Shown here piece by piece: positions 1 through 10,400 of a stretch of 64,000 bases of DNA. Position 1 is the stretch's first letter, and each line of letters begins with the position of its first letter. The position numbers and the translations under genes are program-made. The stretch comes from Breznakibacter xylanolyticus (GTDB lineage: Bacteria > Bacteroidota > Bacteroidia > Bacteroidales > Marinilabiliaceae), in NCBI RefSeq assembly GCF_003254275.1, contig NZ_QKZK01000001.1, positions 41,364 to 105,363 of the forward strand. The letters run 5' to 3'. Under the pieces are notes generated by a model, which searched no databases, was not told the DNA's origin, and saw only the letters and a program-made list of their open reading frames with translations.

Positions 1-1
1 C

Positions 2-2128
2 AAGAAGAATGCCAAGAAGAAGAAACGCAAGCGCATTCGCAAGGAGAAAGAGCGTGTGGATATTACCACGCCAGCTGCTCCCGGTGCAACTCCTGCCACC
101 GGAACGCCCACCGTGGTGAAAAAGGCATTTACGCTTGAGACGCGTAAAGACAAGGCAGCCAAGGCAGGCACAACTGCCGGTAAAGAATCGCCAAAATTGA
201 AAAAACGTCCCGTTCGCACCGAAGTGAACGAAGAGGATGTTCAAAAACAAATCAAAGATACGTTGGCTCGTCTGACTGCCGGTAAAGGAAAGTCAAAGGG
301 TGCCAAGCACCGTCGCGATAAGCGCGATGCCTTTAGCCAGCGGATGCAGGCCGACATGGAGCAGCAAATTCTCGAGCAACAGACCATTCAGGTTACCGAA
401 TTTGTGACGGCTAACGAATTGGCCAGCATGATGGACATTCAGGTGAACCAAATCATTGCCACCTGTATGTCGTTGGGTCTGTTTGTGTCGATCAACCAAC
501 GTTTGGATGCCGAAACCATCAGCCTGTTGGCCGAGGAGTTTGGATTTAAAGTTGAATTCATCAGTGCTGAAGTGGCTGCTGCCATTGAGGAGGAAGAAGA
601 TGACGAGGCTGACTTGAGCATGCGTCCGCCCATTGTGACTGTGATGGGGCACGTTGACCACGGTAAGACATCGTTGCTCGACTATATCCGTAAAACCAAT
701 GTCCTTTCAGGCGAAGCGGGGGGGATTACCCAGCACATTGGAGCTTATAGCGTGAAGCTGGAGAGCGGGCGTCAAATTACCTTCCTCGATACCCCGGGTC
801 ACGAAGCCTTTACGGCCATGCGTGCCCGTGGTGCACAGGTGACCGACATTGCCATTATTATTGTGGCTGCTGATGATAACGTGATGCCTCAAACGGTTGA
901 AGCCATCAACCACGCAGCGGCAGCGGGTGTGCCCATTGTGTTTGCCATCAACAAAATTGATAAGCCTAACGCCAATCCCGATAAGGTGAAGGAAGCGCTG
1001 GCCAATATGAATTACCTGGTTGAAGACTGGGGTGGTAAATATCAGTGTCAGGAAATTTCGGCCAAGGCCGGTTTAAATATCAACTTGTTGCTCGAGAAAG
1101 TGTTGCTCGAGGCCGATATATTAGAGTTGAAAGCCAATGCCGACCGTCGTGCCAGTGGAACGGTGGTTGAATCGTCGCTCGACAAAGGGCGTGGTTATGT
1201 AGCCACCATGATTGTTCAGAACGGAACATTGAAAGTTGGCGACATGATTTTGGCCGGTTTGTATTACGGACACGTGAAAGCGATGTTCAACGAGCGGAAT
1301 CAAAAAGTAAATTCGGTAGGCCCATCGGAACCCGCATTGATTTTAGGTTTGAATGGCGCCCCCACTGCGGGTGAAAAGTTCAATGCATTGGAATCGGAGC
1401 GCGAGGCCAAAGAAATTGCCACCAAGCGCGAGCAATTGCAGCGCGAGCAAGGCATGCGTACCAAGAAACACATTACACTTGATGAAATTGGTCGTCGTAT
1501 TGCCATTGGAAACTTCCAGGAGTTGAACGTGATTGTGAAGGGTGACGTGGATGGTTCTATCGAAGCGTTGTCGGATTCATTGATTAAGTTGTCGACCGCG
1601 GAAATTCAGGTGAACGTGATTCACAAAGCGGTGGGTCAAATTTCCGAGTCGGACATTATGCTTGCGGCGGCATCCAATGCCATCGTCATTGGGTTCCAGG
1701 TGCGTCCGTCGATGGCGGCACGTCGTTTGGCCGAGAAAGAAGAGATCGACATTCGTCTCTACTCCATCATCTATGCAGCCATCGAAGAGCTCAAGGATGC
1801 CATGGAAGGGATGTTGTCGCCCGAAATCAAGGAGACCATCACTGCAACCATCGAAGTGCGCGAGGTGTTCAAGATCACCAAAGTGGGTACCATTGCCGGC
1901 TGTATGGTGAAAGAGGGCAAGGTGAAACGCAACAACAAGGTTCGTTTGATTCGCGACGGTATTGTGGTGTTTACCGGCGAGCTCGATTCGCTCAAGCGTT
2001 TCAAAGATGATGTGAAAGAGGTCGCGACCGGTTACGAGTGTGGTTTGAATTTGAAGAACTACAACGACGTGAAAGAGGGCGACATTATTGAAGCTTACGA
2101 AGAAACCGAAGTGTCGCGTAAACTGTGA
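2..2128 (+). CDS. infB: Translation initiation factor IF-2, 5' end cut by window
   Basis: IF-2 is the GTPase that brings initiator tRNA to the 30S subunit and promotes subunit joining in the cytoplasm. The frame is open to the left edge and its first visible residues are lysine/arginine-rich, as in the linker before the conserved core, so the true start is outside the window; the GTG at 56 is not a start. Visible in order: the IF2_N domain (about 370-570 nt), P-loop GHVDHGKT (about 649), switch DTPGHEAF (about 790), NKID (about 950), then domains II to IV up to the stop. Everything needed for GTP binding is intact. A strong terminator follows within 30 bp, so it is the last gene of its transcript. 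Confidence 0.97.
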   Translation, partial: KKNAKKKKRKRIRKEKERVDITTPAAPGATPATGTPTVVKKAFTLETRKDKAAKAGTTAGKESPKLKKRPVRTEVNEEDVQKQIKDTLARLTAGKGKSKGAKHRRDKRDAFSQRMQADMEQQILEQQTIQVTEFVTANELASMMDIQVNQIIATCMSLGLFVSINQRLDAETISLLAEEFGFKVEFISAEVAAAIEEEEDDEADLSMRPPIVTVMGHVDHGKTSLLDYIRKTNVLSGEAGGITQHIGAYSVKLESGRQITFLDTPGHEAFTAMRARGAQVTDIAIIIVAADDNVMPQTVEAINHAAAAGVPIVFAINKIDKPNANPDKVKEALANMNYLVEDWGGKYQCQEISAKAGLNINLLLEKVLLEADILELKANADRRASGTVVESSLDKGRGYVATMIVQNGTLKVGDMILAGLYYGHVKAMFNERNQKVNSVGPSEPALILGLNGAPTAGEKFNALESEREAKEIATKREQLQREQGMRTKKHITLDEIGRRIAIGNFQELNVIVKGDVDGSIEALSDSLIKLSTAEIQVNVIHKAVGQISESDIMLAAASNAIVIGFQVRPSMAARRLAEKEEIDIRLYSIIYAAIEELKDAMEGMLSPEIKETITATIEVREVFKITKVGTIAGCMVKEGKVKRNNKVRLIRDGIVVFTGELDSLKRFKDDVKEVATGYECGLNLKNYNDVKEGDIIEAYEETEVSRKL

Positions 2129-2155
2129 TATCTGAGGGATTCCCTATAACAAATA

Positions 2156-2187
2156 AAGCCTGTCCGGATTTTTCGGGCAGGCTTTTT
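2156..2187 (+). terminator. Intrinsic terminator of infB
   Basis: A 12-bp stem starting AAGCCTGTCC, with two G-T pairs, closes a short loop and runs into a T-rich stretch ending at 2187. It lies 28 bp after the infB stop. Confidence 0.85.
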
Positions 2188-2328
2188 TGATGGGGTTAAA
2201 TGACGTGAATTATTTTGTGTGAATATCCGTAAAATAGCTATTCTGTTCTGTGAGTCTTATTCATAGTCTGTGAAACAATAGATTACTCAGAGGGCTGCAG
2301 AGATGACACCGAGATTCACAGGGTTTTA

Positions 2329-2514
2329 GAATCTCTTTTCAATGTCGTTAAGTTAAGAGAAGAAGACGTAAGACCATGAGATAGATGATGAGATTAAGAA
2401 AGATAATTAGATCTGTCTTCTTCATCTTCACAGTCTAATCTATCTGTCTGCGGTCTAAAATTCTTCTTGTCTTTTATTCGATTGTCACTCACTAAACGAC
2501 ATTGAATCTCTTTT
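2329..2514. mobile_element. MITE-like element E1 with 10-bp target duplication
   Basis: The element proper is 2340-2504. It opens with CAATGTCGTTAAGTTAAG and closes with ACTAAACGACATTG, which are inverted copies with one or two mismatches. Directly outside, AATCTCTTTT occurs at 2330-2339 and again at 2505-2514 (an extra G precedes each), as a target duplication would. The interior is AT-rich without an open frame. It sits in the convergent gap between infB and the next minus-strand gene. Related copies are at 22226, 61358 and 61741, with a partial one near 6154. Confidence 0.75.
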
Positions 2515-2553
2515 GATGATTAACCACAAACAGGGGGTTACTCGGATATTCAA

Positions 2554-3003
2554 TTATTTTTTCTCCAGATGCAGTAAAATGCGGTTTCGGTCGTTGGCGT
2601 TGAGCGCCGACAGGCCGATGAAGGGATAACGGGCTTCGTTTTTGTTGGTTTTTTGATACAAAACCAGTCCTTTGCCAATTCCGCAACATCCTTTTTTAAT
2701 TTTCATGCGGGTGATTTGCGACGGGGTCACTTTTATCATTCTGAATTTGCGCCCGTAAGGGAAGCTGTTGTAAAACTTGATTTCGATGTTTTGGTTGTTG
2801 AATTCGGCACGGATGTAATGAAATCCGCCAAAGCGGTAAACGAGGATGGCAATGACCACCAGAGCGGCCGCCGGGATTTGCAGCCACCACACTTGTGCTT
2901 TTTCGATAAGGATGGAGGCCAGAAAGGTGATGGTGAAAAAGGTGATGATTAATGAGAACCAAAGACCTGTTTCGCGTGTTTTTTGTTCGTTGCTGATGAC
3001 CAT
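2554..3003 (-). CDS. Small two-helix membrane protein, function unknown
   Basis: I do not recognise a named family. The 149 residues start with a short polar stretch, then two hydrophobic segments (about residues 15-35 and 39-57) that look like a membrane hairpin. A charged C-terminal half of about 90 residues follows, with alternating hydrophobic positions and a GCCGIGKG turn, a layout resembling bacterial PH-like domains behind a TM hairpin. That resemblance is a guess from layout only. It stands alone, convergent with infB. A near-miss -7 box (TATCTTGC on the minus strand, about 3052-3059) lies upstream. Confidence 0.7.
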   Translation of the reverse strand: MVISNEQKTRETGLWFSLIITFFTITFLASILIEKAQVWWLQIPAAALVVIAILVYRFGGFHYIRAEFNNQNIEIKFYNSFPYGRKFRMIKVTPSQITRMKIKKGCCGIGKGLVLYQKTNKNEARYPFIGLSALNANDRNRILLHLEKK

Positions 3004-3119
3004 GGTGAAGGGTTTTGTAAAAAGGTGAATGATGCGTCGTGATGACGATGGTGCAAGATAAGTAATTTGGCTCTATTCTGTTTTGTGTGGGTAATCAGAA
3101 GTCTTAATTTGCACAAACC

Positions 3120-3325
3120 AATATTTCGTGCCCTCGAGCCGGGCGGGCTCTTACTTTTTGGCTACAGCCCCAAAAAGTAAGCAAAAAAGGCCGCCGCTGA
3201 CGTAAAATGGCTAAAAATCATAGGCCTTCGCTAAAATCTGCGAACTCGCAAGCTCAAACAGCGCATATTTTTTAACGCTCAGGCCTATGATTTTTTTAAC
3301 GCCATTTTCCGAAGGCGGCTTAGTT
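3120..3325. repeat. Large two-hairpin palindromic intergenic element
   Basis: The first hairpin is 3150-3181, with arms CTTACTTTTTGG and CCAAAAAGTAAG. A second, much larger imperfect palindrome runs from about 3189 to 3319: outer arms GGCCGCC / GGCGGC, then arms ending in AATCATAGGCCT (3216-3227) and AGGCCTATGATT (3281-3292). I recall elements of this shape as widespread between Bacteroidota genes; no coding potential is evident. It fills most of the gap between the small membrane protein and the aroB promoter. Confidence 0.65.
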
Positions 3326-3422
3326 ACCTTGTGTTGATTTCGTGCTTTCATGTTTTATGTACCCACATGATTCGACATAGAACCAGTAATTTTCACGCTC
3401 AGGGTTGCGGTGGCGAATATGC

Positions 3423-3454
3423 TTTTTTGTTACGGGAATCAATCCTTATATTTG
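3423..3454 (+). promoter_or_regulatory. Promoter of aroB-aroA
   Basis: TATATTTG at 3447-3454 matches the Bacteroidota -7 consensus TAnnTTTG. A TTTTTTG at 3423-3429 lies 17 bp upstream in the -33 position. It falls inside the longer open frame that begins at 3331, which supports translation starting downstream at 3478. Confidence 0.75.
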
Positions 3455-3477
3455 CGCACCAAATAAAAAGCAAGCCG

Positions 3478-4551
3478 ATGGTACGATTAAATTTCAAGGT
3501 TTCGAACGTTTACATGGCCGAGAACCTGGCCGATGATTTGGATCAGCTTCTCAATGCGTATAACCGCGATAAAGTGTTTGTGTTGACCGACGATAATTCG
3601 TTTCGATATTGTTATCCGCGCATTGCCGGCGTGAAGGGCATCGATGCCGCTCGTACCATTGTGATTGAGAGTGGCGACGACCATAAGCACATTGAGGCCG
3701 TGGCCAAGGTTTGGAAAGCCCTGAGTAATGGGGGAGCCGATCGCAAGTCGGTGCTCATCAATCTGGGGGGGGGGATGCCCACCGATTTGGGCGGATTTGC
3801 CGCGGCCACGTTTAAACGCGGCATCCGGTTTATCAACATCCCCACCACGTTGCTCTCGCAGGTGGATGCATCGGTGGGGGGCAAAACGGGTATCAATTTC
3901 GAGGGGTTTAAAAACGAAATCGGGGTGTTTCAGCAGGCCGATGCGGTCCTGGTGGACACTCAGTTTTTTGAGACGCTCGATTCCGACAATCTGGTGTCGG
4001 GCTTTGCCGAGATGATTAAGCACACGCTCATTTACACCTCGCAGGGGTGGAACGATTTGAAGTCGTTCGACATCTTAAACCCCGATTTTGTGCGTCTCAA
4101 GCAGTTGGTGGCCGAGTCGATTTCGATTAAAGATTTTTTCGTGGAGGCCGATCCTCGCGAGCAGGGCATTCGCAAAGCGTTGAATTTTGGTCACACGTTG
4201 GGGCATGCCATCGAGAGTTTTGCCCTTAAGGCCGGGTCACCCATGTTGCATGGTCACGCGGTGGCTTACGGGATGATTGGCGAGTTGTACCTTTCAGTCA
4301 CCAAACTGGGTTTACCTCGTGCCGAGGCCGATGCCATCAGCGCCGAAATTACGCGGGTGTACGGTCATTTCCCCGTGCTTGCCGAGCACAACGACGTTAT
4401 TTTTGAGTGGACCCGTCACGATAAAAAGAACGAAGACGACCGCATCAACTTTTCGTTGCTCAAGGCCATTGGACAAGTTGAAGTGAACGTGAATTGTTCC
4501 AAGGCCGACATTCTGGACGCCATGGATTACTACCGATCGTTTAATAAGTAA
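3478..4551 (+). CDS. aroB: 3-dehydroquinate synthase
   Basis: AroB converts DAHP to 3-dehydroquinate, the second shikimate step, using NAD and zinc. The 357 residues contain the nucleotide-binding GGGMPTDLGGF and the following PTTLLSQVDASVGGKTGIN. The three zinc-ligand regions are also present: the Glu in GFAEMIKH, the His in NFGHTLGHAIE and the His in LHGHAVAYGM. The frame stays open back to 3331, but the ATG at 3478 gives the normal family length and follows a good promoter; the earlier codons would overlap that promoter. aroA starts 12 bp downstream, so the two form a shikimate operon. Confidence 0.96.
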   Translation: MVRLNFKVSNVYMAENLADDLDQLLNAYNRDKVFVLTDDNSFRYCYPRIAGVKGIDAARTIVIESGDDHKHIEAVAKVWKALSNGGADRKSVLINLGGGMPTDLGGFAAATFKRGIRFINIPTTLLSQVDASVGGKTGINFEGFKNEIGVFQQADAVLVDTQFFETLDSDNLVSGFAEMIKHTLIYTSQGWNDLKSFDILNPDFVRLKQLVAESISIKDFFVEADPREQGIRKALNFGHTLGHAIESFALKAGSPMLHGHAVAYGMIGELYLSVTKLGLPRAEADAISAEITRVYGHFPVLAEHNDVIFEWTRHDKKNEDDRINFSLLKAIGQVEVNVNCSKADILDAMDYYRSFNK

Positions 4552-4563
4552 ATATCACTATTC

Positions 4564-5793
4564 ATGCAATATACCATACAGTCGGGCACCGGCCTCAAGG
4601 CGGCCCGGGTGGCTTTGCCCACATCTAAAAGCATTAGCAATCGTGCGCTCATCATCAATGCTTTGGCTTATAGTCCTTACGAAATTTCGAAGTTGAGCGA
4701 TAGCGACGATACGCACGTGATGTTGGAGGTGTTTAATTCAAACACCAACCATTTTGACATTGGCGCTGCCGGAACTTCCATGCGTTTTTTAACGGCCTAC
4801 TTGTCGAAAATTGTAGGCGAGTGGGAACTGACCGGCTCCTCGCGCATGAAGCAACGCCCCATTGGCGTGCTGGTGGATGCCTTACGCAAGCTGGGTGCCA
4901 ACATCGACTACATCGAAAACGAAGGGTTCCCCCCGTTGCGCATCACCGGATGCTCCCTCACGGGGGGCGAGCTTGAGCTGGCCGGTAACATCAGCAGTCA
5001 GTACATCTCGGCCATTTTGATGATTGCCCCCACCATCACCGGCGGGCTCACCATTCGAATGACCGGCGAGGTGGTGTCGAAGCCTTACATCCATTTGACG
5101 TTGAAGTTGATGGAGCAGTACGGTGTGACCTGCCAGTGGGATGGCAACACCATTGTGATTCCCGAATGTCCCTATCGGGCTGTGCCTTTCACCGTTGAGG
5201 GCGACTGGAGCGCCGCATCGTATTGGTACGAGATGGTGGCCTTGTCGGATAATGGCTGCATCGACCTCGAGGGGTTGTATGCCGACAGTTATCAGGGTGA
5301 CTCCAAGGTGGCAGCCCTGTTTGAGACGCTTGGCGTGCACACCACCATGAAGGATGGGATCACCACGCTCACCAAGGTTCCCGTGACCGCGAGCCGTTTT
5401 GATTACGATTTTGCCGATCAGCCCGACCTGGCGCAAACCTTTGCCGTGACCTGCTGCATGCTCAACGTGCCTTTTTCGTTTGCCGGGTTGCAAACGTTGC
5501 GCATCAAGGAGAGCGACCGTATTTATGCCCTCATTGACGAGCTGGCCAAGCTGGGTTTTGTGTTGACCACCAATGGCACCGATACCCTTCATTGGGACGG
5601 AACCACGTGTGCCGTTAGCGACGTGCGTCAGGTGGTGGTGGCCACCTACAAAGATCACCGCATGGCCATGGCCTTTGCCCCGGTGGCGCTGGTCAATGGC
5701 CAGATTTTGATTGACGACCCCAAGGTGGTGACCAAGTCATATCCCAAGTATTGGGAACACTTAAAGATGGTGGGGATGCAGGTGGCGGAATAG
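4564..5793 (+). CDS. aroA: 3-phosphoshikimate 1-carboxyvinyltransferase (EPSP synthase)
   Basis: Transfers the enolpyruvyl group of PEP to shikimate-3-phosphate, the penultimate step to chorismate. The 409 residues carry the substrate loop TSKSISNRA, the PEP-site motif GAAGTSMRFLTA (classic enzymes have GNAGT here), SSQYISAILM, RIKESDR and KDHRMAMAFA, in the usual order for the two inside-out alpha/beta domains. It follows aroB by 12 bp and is followed by a terminator, so the unit is aroB-aroA. Confidence 0.96.
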   Translation: MQYTIQSGTGLKAARVALPTSKSISNRALIINALAYSPYEISKLSDSDDTHVMLEVFNSNTNHFDIGAAGTSMRFLTAYLSKIVGEWELTGSSRMKQRPIGVLVDALRKLGANIDYIENEGFPPLRITGCSLTGGELELAGNISSQYISAILMIAPTITGGLTIRMTGEVVSKPYIHLTLKLMEQYGVTCQWDGNTIVIPECPYRAVPFTVEGDWSAASYWYEMVALSDNGCIDLEGLYADSYQGDSKVAALFETLGVHTTMKDGITTLTKVPVTASRFDYDFADQPDLAQTFAVTCCMLNVPFSFAGLQTLRIKESDRIYALIDELAKLGFVLTTNGTDTLHWDGTTCAVSDVRQVVVATYKDHRMAMAFAPVALVNGQILIDDPKVVTKSYPKYWEHLKMVGMQVAE

Positions 5794-5827
5794 TCGCTGG
5801 CGTTTTTCTTCCGGATAATTTTAATAA

Positions 5828-5865
5828 GACCCGTGAGCATCGTTGATGGATGCCGCGGGTTTTTT
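5828..5865 (+). terminator. Terminator of aroB-aroA
   Basis: Arms ACCCG (5829-5833) and CGGGT (5856-5860), with inner GCATC/GATGC pairing, are followed by TTTTTT. It lies 35 bp after the aroA stop. Confidence 0.75.
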
Positions 5866-5946
5866 CAGTTTTTTTGAGGCGGGGGGATGGTAAAATGCGC
5901 GACGATGCGCATTTTTTGCGCGTGCGTGTACAAATTGGGCAGGGGG

Positions 5947-6112
5947 GGGTACCCTAAATGCGCATCGATGCGCAAAATATGCGCAAGCGTGCGCATTTTT
6001 TGTACGATGATGCGCAAAAAATGCGCGCGAGTCCGCATTTAGGGTACCCCCCTGCGCATTTAGGGTACCCCTGCCTACATTTAGGGTACCCCCCCCTACC
6101 CTTAGGGTACCC
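5947..6112. repeat. GGGTACCC boxes at 21-bp spacing plus inverted copy
   Basis: GGGTACCC begins at 6042, 6063, 6084 and 6105, exactly 21 bp apart, each preceded by TTA and three of them by ATTTA. A fifth copy at 5947 is followed by TAAATGCGC, so it faces the other way. The 90 bp between the two orientations is packed with TGCGCA/GCGCAT palindromes. It lies between the 3' ends of two convergent genes, so it is not an obvious promoter region. Both strands stay open across it by chance, giving repetitive nonsense peptides. Confidence 0.8.
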
Positions 6113-6153
6113 CCCTGAGGTGTTAAATATGGATTGCATTCCCAATGTTGTTT

Positions 6154-6345
6154 TCATGTCGTTTACTTAGTGTGATTCACAGAGTCAAAATAAACGCTGA
6201 GGTGCAAAGGCGCTGAGTTTTTTTGTTGCTCCATGCGTTTAAAAAACAAAACAGATAACTCAAAAGAGTTATATAGTAGAGACATGAAGATGATTAGACC
6301 AAAGACAGATCGATTAGAGTGTAGAGATGCAGTGAACAGATCTTA
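6154..6345. mobile_element. Probable degraded MITE-like copy E5
   Basis: CATGTCGTTTACTTAG near 6155 resembles the family end, and GTGTGATTCACAG follows as in the copy near 61911. The interior (about 6260-6340) is the same kind of AGATGATTAGAC-rich sequence. I see no matching right end or flanking repeat, so this copy is truncated or decayed. An unrelated low-complexity stretch, CGCTGAGGTGCAAAGGCGC, lies at about 6194-6212. Confidence 0.4.
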
Positions 6346-6358
6346 AGGGAATCGCAAG

Positions 6359-7417
6359 TCAAAAAATCGTTCGTCGGCGTTGTTGCGGTTTTTTGCTTTC
6401 GTAAGGATTGGCATTTTTTGAGCAGGGCAGGGGTGGATGGCGACCGGCACGCAGGTCAAATCGTTGGTTGAATTCGTAGATGAGCGATATTTCGTGAGCC
6501 CCGGCGCTGTTCCATCCCAGTTGTGAAATGGTGAGGTCGTAGCTGTAACCAAAGCGAAAGGGGCCGTGTTCCCAAGCCACCAGGGCCACGATGGCGTCGT
6601 GGTTGAGCACCGTGTTCACCTCGCCCAGCAGGGGCAAACCCCGGTACCAGGCACCGATTTCGATGGGCGAATTGTGCCAGTATAAGCCGGCATCCAGTTG
6701 CTGGAATTTTTCCTGCCGGTGATACCGGAAGCTCCACGAGAAGGAACGGGTGGTGAGCGCGCGTCTGTTTTTTTCGGTCCAGATGTTCATGCCGCCAAAC
6801 AGGGTGGTGCGTATGGGAATGCGCATTTCCTGTCCCATAAATGAGTAGTTGGGACGGGTAAGATGGTGCAGCGACAGTCCCACCCAGTATTTGGGATTGT
6901 AAAAGAATACCGATGTGGCCACGTCGAAGTAGTGCACCTGCTCAATGTTGAGCCGTTCCCACGACGATGAGCCGCCGCTAAACGACAGGTCGTAGCCCAG
7001 TCGCACCTTGGCCAGGTCGATGGCCTTGTTGCCATATTCGAACTGGATGCCCGGAATCACTTGCCATTGCTTGTTGATTTGCAGGTTGTACGAATACTGA
7101 GCGGCCGCGTTGGTGGAAGTCAGCCCGGCGCTGCCCGCACGGTCCTGCATCACGTAAGCACCAATGCCGCTGTTGAACATCGGAAAAAAGTTGTCGAACG
7201 ATGCCGAATATGTTGAATACGCTTTGGTGATGGCCGGCCACTGGTTGCGGTAGTTGAGAATGATGCGTGCCCCGTCGGTGGCTCCTGCCAGCGACGGACT
7301 CAGGTAAAGCGGGTTGGCGTAGAATTGCGAAAAATGGGCATCCTGTGCTGCGATGTGGCTGAGTGCCATTCCCAACATCCCCGAAACCCATCCTATCCAT
7401 TTCCATTTCGCAAACAT
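6359..7417 (-). CDS. PorP/SprF family T9SS-associated outer-membrane protein
   Basis: PorP/SprF proteins are outer-membrane barrels of the type IX secretion system that help deliver or anchor particular surface substrates. The 352-residue product starts with a signal peptide ending at AAQ, then the family signature QDAHFSQFYANPLYLSPSLAG and NYRNQWPAI (about residues 25-65), followed by alternating strands. The C-terminal 30 residues are basic and proline-rich, beyond the usual end. It starts 6 bp after the stop of the giant PKD protein and is surely co-transcribed, which suggests it is dedicated to that substrate. Confidence 0.92.
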   Translation of the reverse strand: MFAKWKWIGWVSGMLGMALSHIAAQDAHFSQFYANPLYLSPSLAGATDGARIILNYRNQWPAITKAYSTYSASFDNFFPMFNSGIGAYVMQDRAGSAGLTSTNAAAQYSYNLQINKQWQVIPGIQFEYGNKAIDLAKVRLGYDLSFSGGSSSWERLNIEQVHYFDVATSVFFYNPKYWVGLSLHHLTRPNYSFMGQEMRIPIRTTLFGGMNIWTEKNRRALTTRSFSWSFRYHRQEKFQQLDAGLYWHNSPIEIGAWYRGLPLLGEVNTVLNHDAIVALVAWEHGPFRFGYSYDLTISQLGWNSAGAHEISLIYEFNQRFDLRAGRHPPLPCSKNANPYESKKPQQRRRTIF

Positions 7418-7423
7418 TGCTGG

Positions 7424-10400
7424 TTATCGCAATAGAGTGACATCGCCGCTAAATGTTTCAACGTTACCGTTGCTGAACTTGACCACCGCTTTCCAGATGT
7501 ACACATCCTGGCGCGATAATTTTCCTTTGTAATAGCCGTCCCAGCCGATGCTGATGTCGGTGCTTTCGAAGAGCAGCTCGCCCCATCGGTTAAAAATCTG
7601 CAGTTTGTATTCTACCACCCCCGTTTTCACAAAGGGGTAAAACACGGTGTTGGCCGGATCTTTAGCATCGTACACGCCGCCGCTGGCTCCCGATGTGCTT
7701 GGCGTGAAGGCGTTTGGGAAGTCTATTTTGCCGCCCACCCGTGCCGTCACGGCTGCATTCATGGCATATTCATCGGCGCAGTTTTCGGGCGAAGTCACCA
7801 CCAGCGACACGTTGTACGATCCTGCTTCGCGATACTCGTGCGAGGGATTTTGCTGTGTCGATTGGGTGTTGTCGCCAAAGTCCCACAACCATGTGGCGAT
7901 GGTGCCAATGCTGAGGTCGCGGAATCGCACCGCCTGGCCCGGTATGTCCACCACGTTTGGACTCAGGTCGAAGAGTGCTTTGGGAGTGGGATGTACGATG
8001 ATGACCAAATGGTCGGCCACCATGGTTCCTCCTTCGCCTGTGGCCGTCAGTTTCACCTGGTAGGTTCCCGGTTTGTCGTAAATGTGAATGGGCTCTTTGG
8101 CTGATGAGCTGCCATTGTCGCCAAATTCCCACAGGAATTCCGTTGCGTCGGTCGTGAGGTTGTAAAACTCGACGGTCAGGGGCAGACAGCCTTGTTCAGG
8201 AGGCCCATAATCGATGAACGGAATTCGAGGGATAAGGCGGACCGTATGTGTTTTTGATGCCGAGCAACCAAACGTCGAGCTGACATTCAGGGTGACGTCG
8301 TATCGGCCTGCCGTTGCATAGGTGTGTTGCACATCCCTGAGGGTCGATGTGTGCGTATCACCCAAATCCCATTGATACAACCAATCGTTTCCCTGTGTGA
8401 GGTTGGTGAACAGGAAGGTGGCCTGTGGCATCTGTTGTTCGGTGGGTGAGGATGAGAAGTCGGCAATTGGGGTTGGATAAACGGTTACCTGGGTGGTTGC
8501 GGTATTGGAGCAGCCATAGATGGATGTTGCGTTCAATGAAATGGGAAACGTGATGGGATTGAGCGTTTGGTTCTCAAACAGGTGTGATGTGTTTCTGTCG
8601 GTTGACGTCTCGCCGTCACCAAAATCCCATAAGAAGCTTTGGGCTGCGAGGGTGAAATTCTGAAATTCGACCATCAGTGGGTGACACCCCTCGTTTCCCG
8701 GCGCAATATCCGGCGTGATGAGTGGAAACACTCTAATCATCATTTCGGCCGAGTCGCGGCAGCCATTGGCACTTTCGACCACCAGTCGTCCTCGCTGCCA
8801 AATGGGTTCGAGTGTGGGGTTGTTGTAGGTTTTCACGATGGGTGATGGCGTCGCCAGCCATTCGCGCGTTCCGTCAGCATTGACCCACCAATGATTGGTT
8901 GCGCCGGTCGATGTGTTTTGGCAGATGATTTCCACAGGGGCGCAGCCCTCGGTTTTGTCGGGCGTGAGTTGCGCCGATGGGGCAGGATATACTGTCACCT
9001 GTTGTTGCGAGGTGGCCGTGCAACCTTGCGACGAAGTTGCTGTGAGCGATAGCTGGTAGGTTGTGTTTGCGTTGTTGTTGGTCATGAATAGTTGTGACAT
9101 CACGTGCTGCCCCACCACGGGGATTCCATCGCCCAAGTCCCATGTGTATTGCGCGGCACCCGGCATGGCCAGCAAATCGGTCATGAGCGGTTCGCAGCCA
9201 TTGGGCGGGGTGACGGTAAAAGTGGCATCGGGTGCCGGAAACACGGCCACGTATTCGTATCGGGTGTCAGAGCAGCCAAAGTCATTGGTGACGGTGAGGG
9301 CAACTTCATGGTTTTCGACCCAGGGTTGGGCATTGTCATAAGTGTGGGTGGCATTGTGTGTATTGACCGGGCTTGACCCATCGCCAAAATCCCACTGATT
9401 GACGGTGGCGCCCACCGACAGGTTGGTGAACGTCACGGCCAAAGGCGTACAGCCTCTGTCGGGGGTGTACACAAACCTTGCTTTGGGCGATGGTGAGATG
9501 TTCAACGTCAGGGTTGTGGCATCGTTGCATTGATAGCTGTTTTCGGCCGTGAGGGTAATGTTGACCGTCTTCACGCTTTGGGTGAAGTTCTCGAACAGAT
9601 AGGTCGGGTTTGTTTCTGTTGATGTATTGCCATCGCCAAAGTCCCATATATAAAGTGTCGCATCCACCGATTGGTTGTCGAAGGTGATCAATGCCGGGGT
9701 GCAGTTGGGCGGAGGCGGGGGCGTGATGATGGCCACTGCCTGGGGATTGAAGGTGATTTGCACCGTGGCACTTCCCGTGCAGATGCCGTTGGCCTCTTGC
9801 CAGGTAAATTGGTAAACGCCCGGTTCTGACACTGTCACGTGTGTGATGGCCAGTGATGGCGATAATAAGGTGGAAGTGCCGGGGCCTGCTGTTTGACTCC
9901 ATGAACCAACGCCATTATGCGGGTATGCGGTGAGTGTGTGGGTCAGTCCGCAAATGGTTTCGTCGGGCATCACTCCGGGGGTTGGGGTTTCCAGGAATGT
10001 GATGGTCACATCATCGGCATCAATGCAGCTGTTGTTGTCCTCAGTCCATCGAAAAAGGTAAGTGCCAAATTCAGTGACCGAGACCGACGATGAGGCACTG
10101 TTTGGGTTGGCAAATGATGCCAGTCCGGGGCCGCTGACCATCTGCCAGGTTCCGATGCCGATGCTCGGTGTGGCCGACAGCGTGTATGTGTTGGAACACG
10201 TTTGCTCATCCCCCCCGGCGTTGGCCGTGGGGTAATCGTACACGCGTACTTCGATGGGCACGGTGGCGTCGCAACCCTGGTCACTTTGCACGTAGTAATC
10301 GTAAATGAAATTTCCGGCCACCGGGGAGATGAACGTTGGGTTTTCAATGTCGGTGGCCGAAAGCAAATGGGTGTCTGTGCCTGTCCATTGGTGGATGACA

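Noticed and set aside
3331..3477. Longer aroB start at 3331
   Set aside because: It would place the promoter box at 3447-3454 inside the coding sequence and adds 49 residues not found in AroB.
4882..5658. Minus-strand open frame opposite aroA
   Set aside because: Fully inside the conserved aroA frame; no start signal or family match.
5954..6170. Overlapping open frames on both strands with repeated GYP peptides
   Set aside because: They are translations of the 21-bp GGGTACCC array, where a period divisible by three keeps the frame open by chance.
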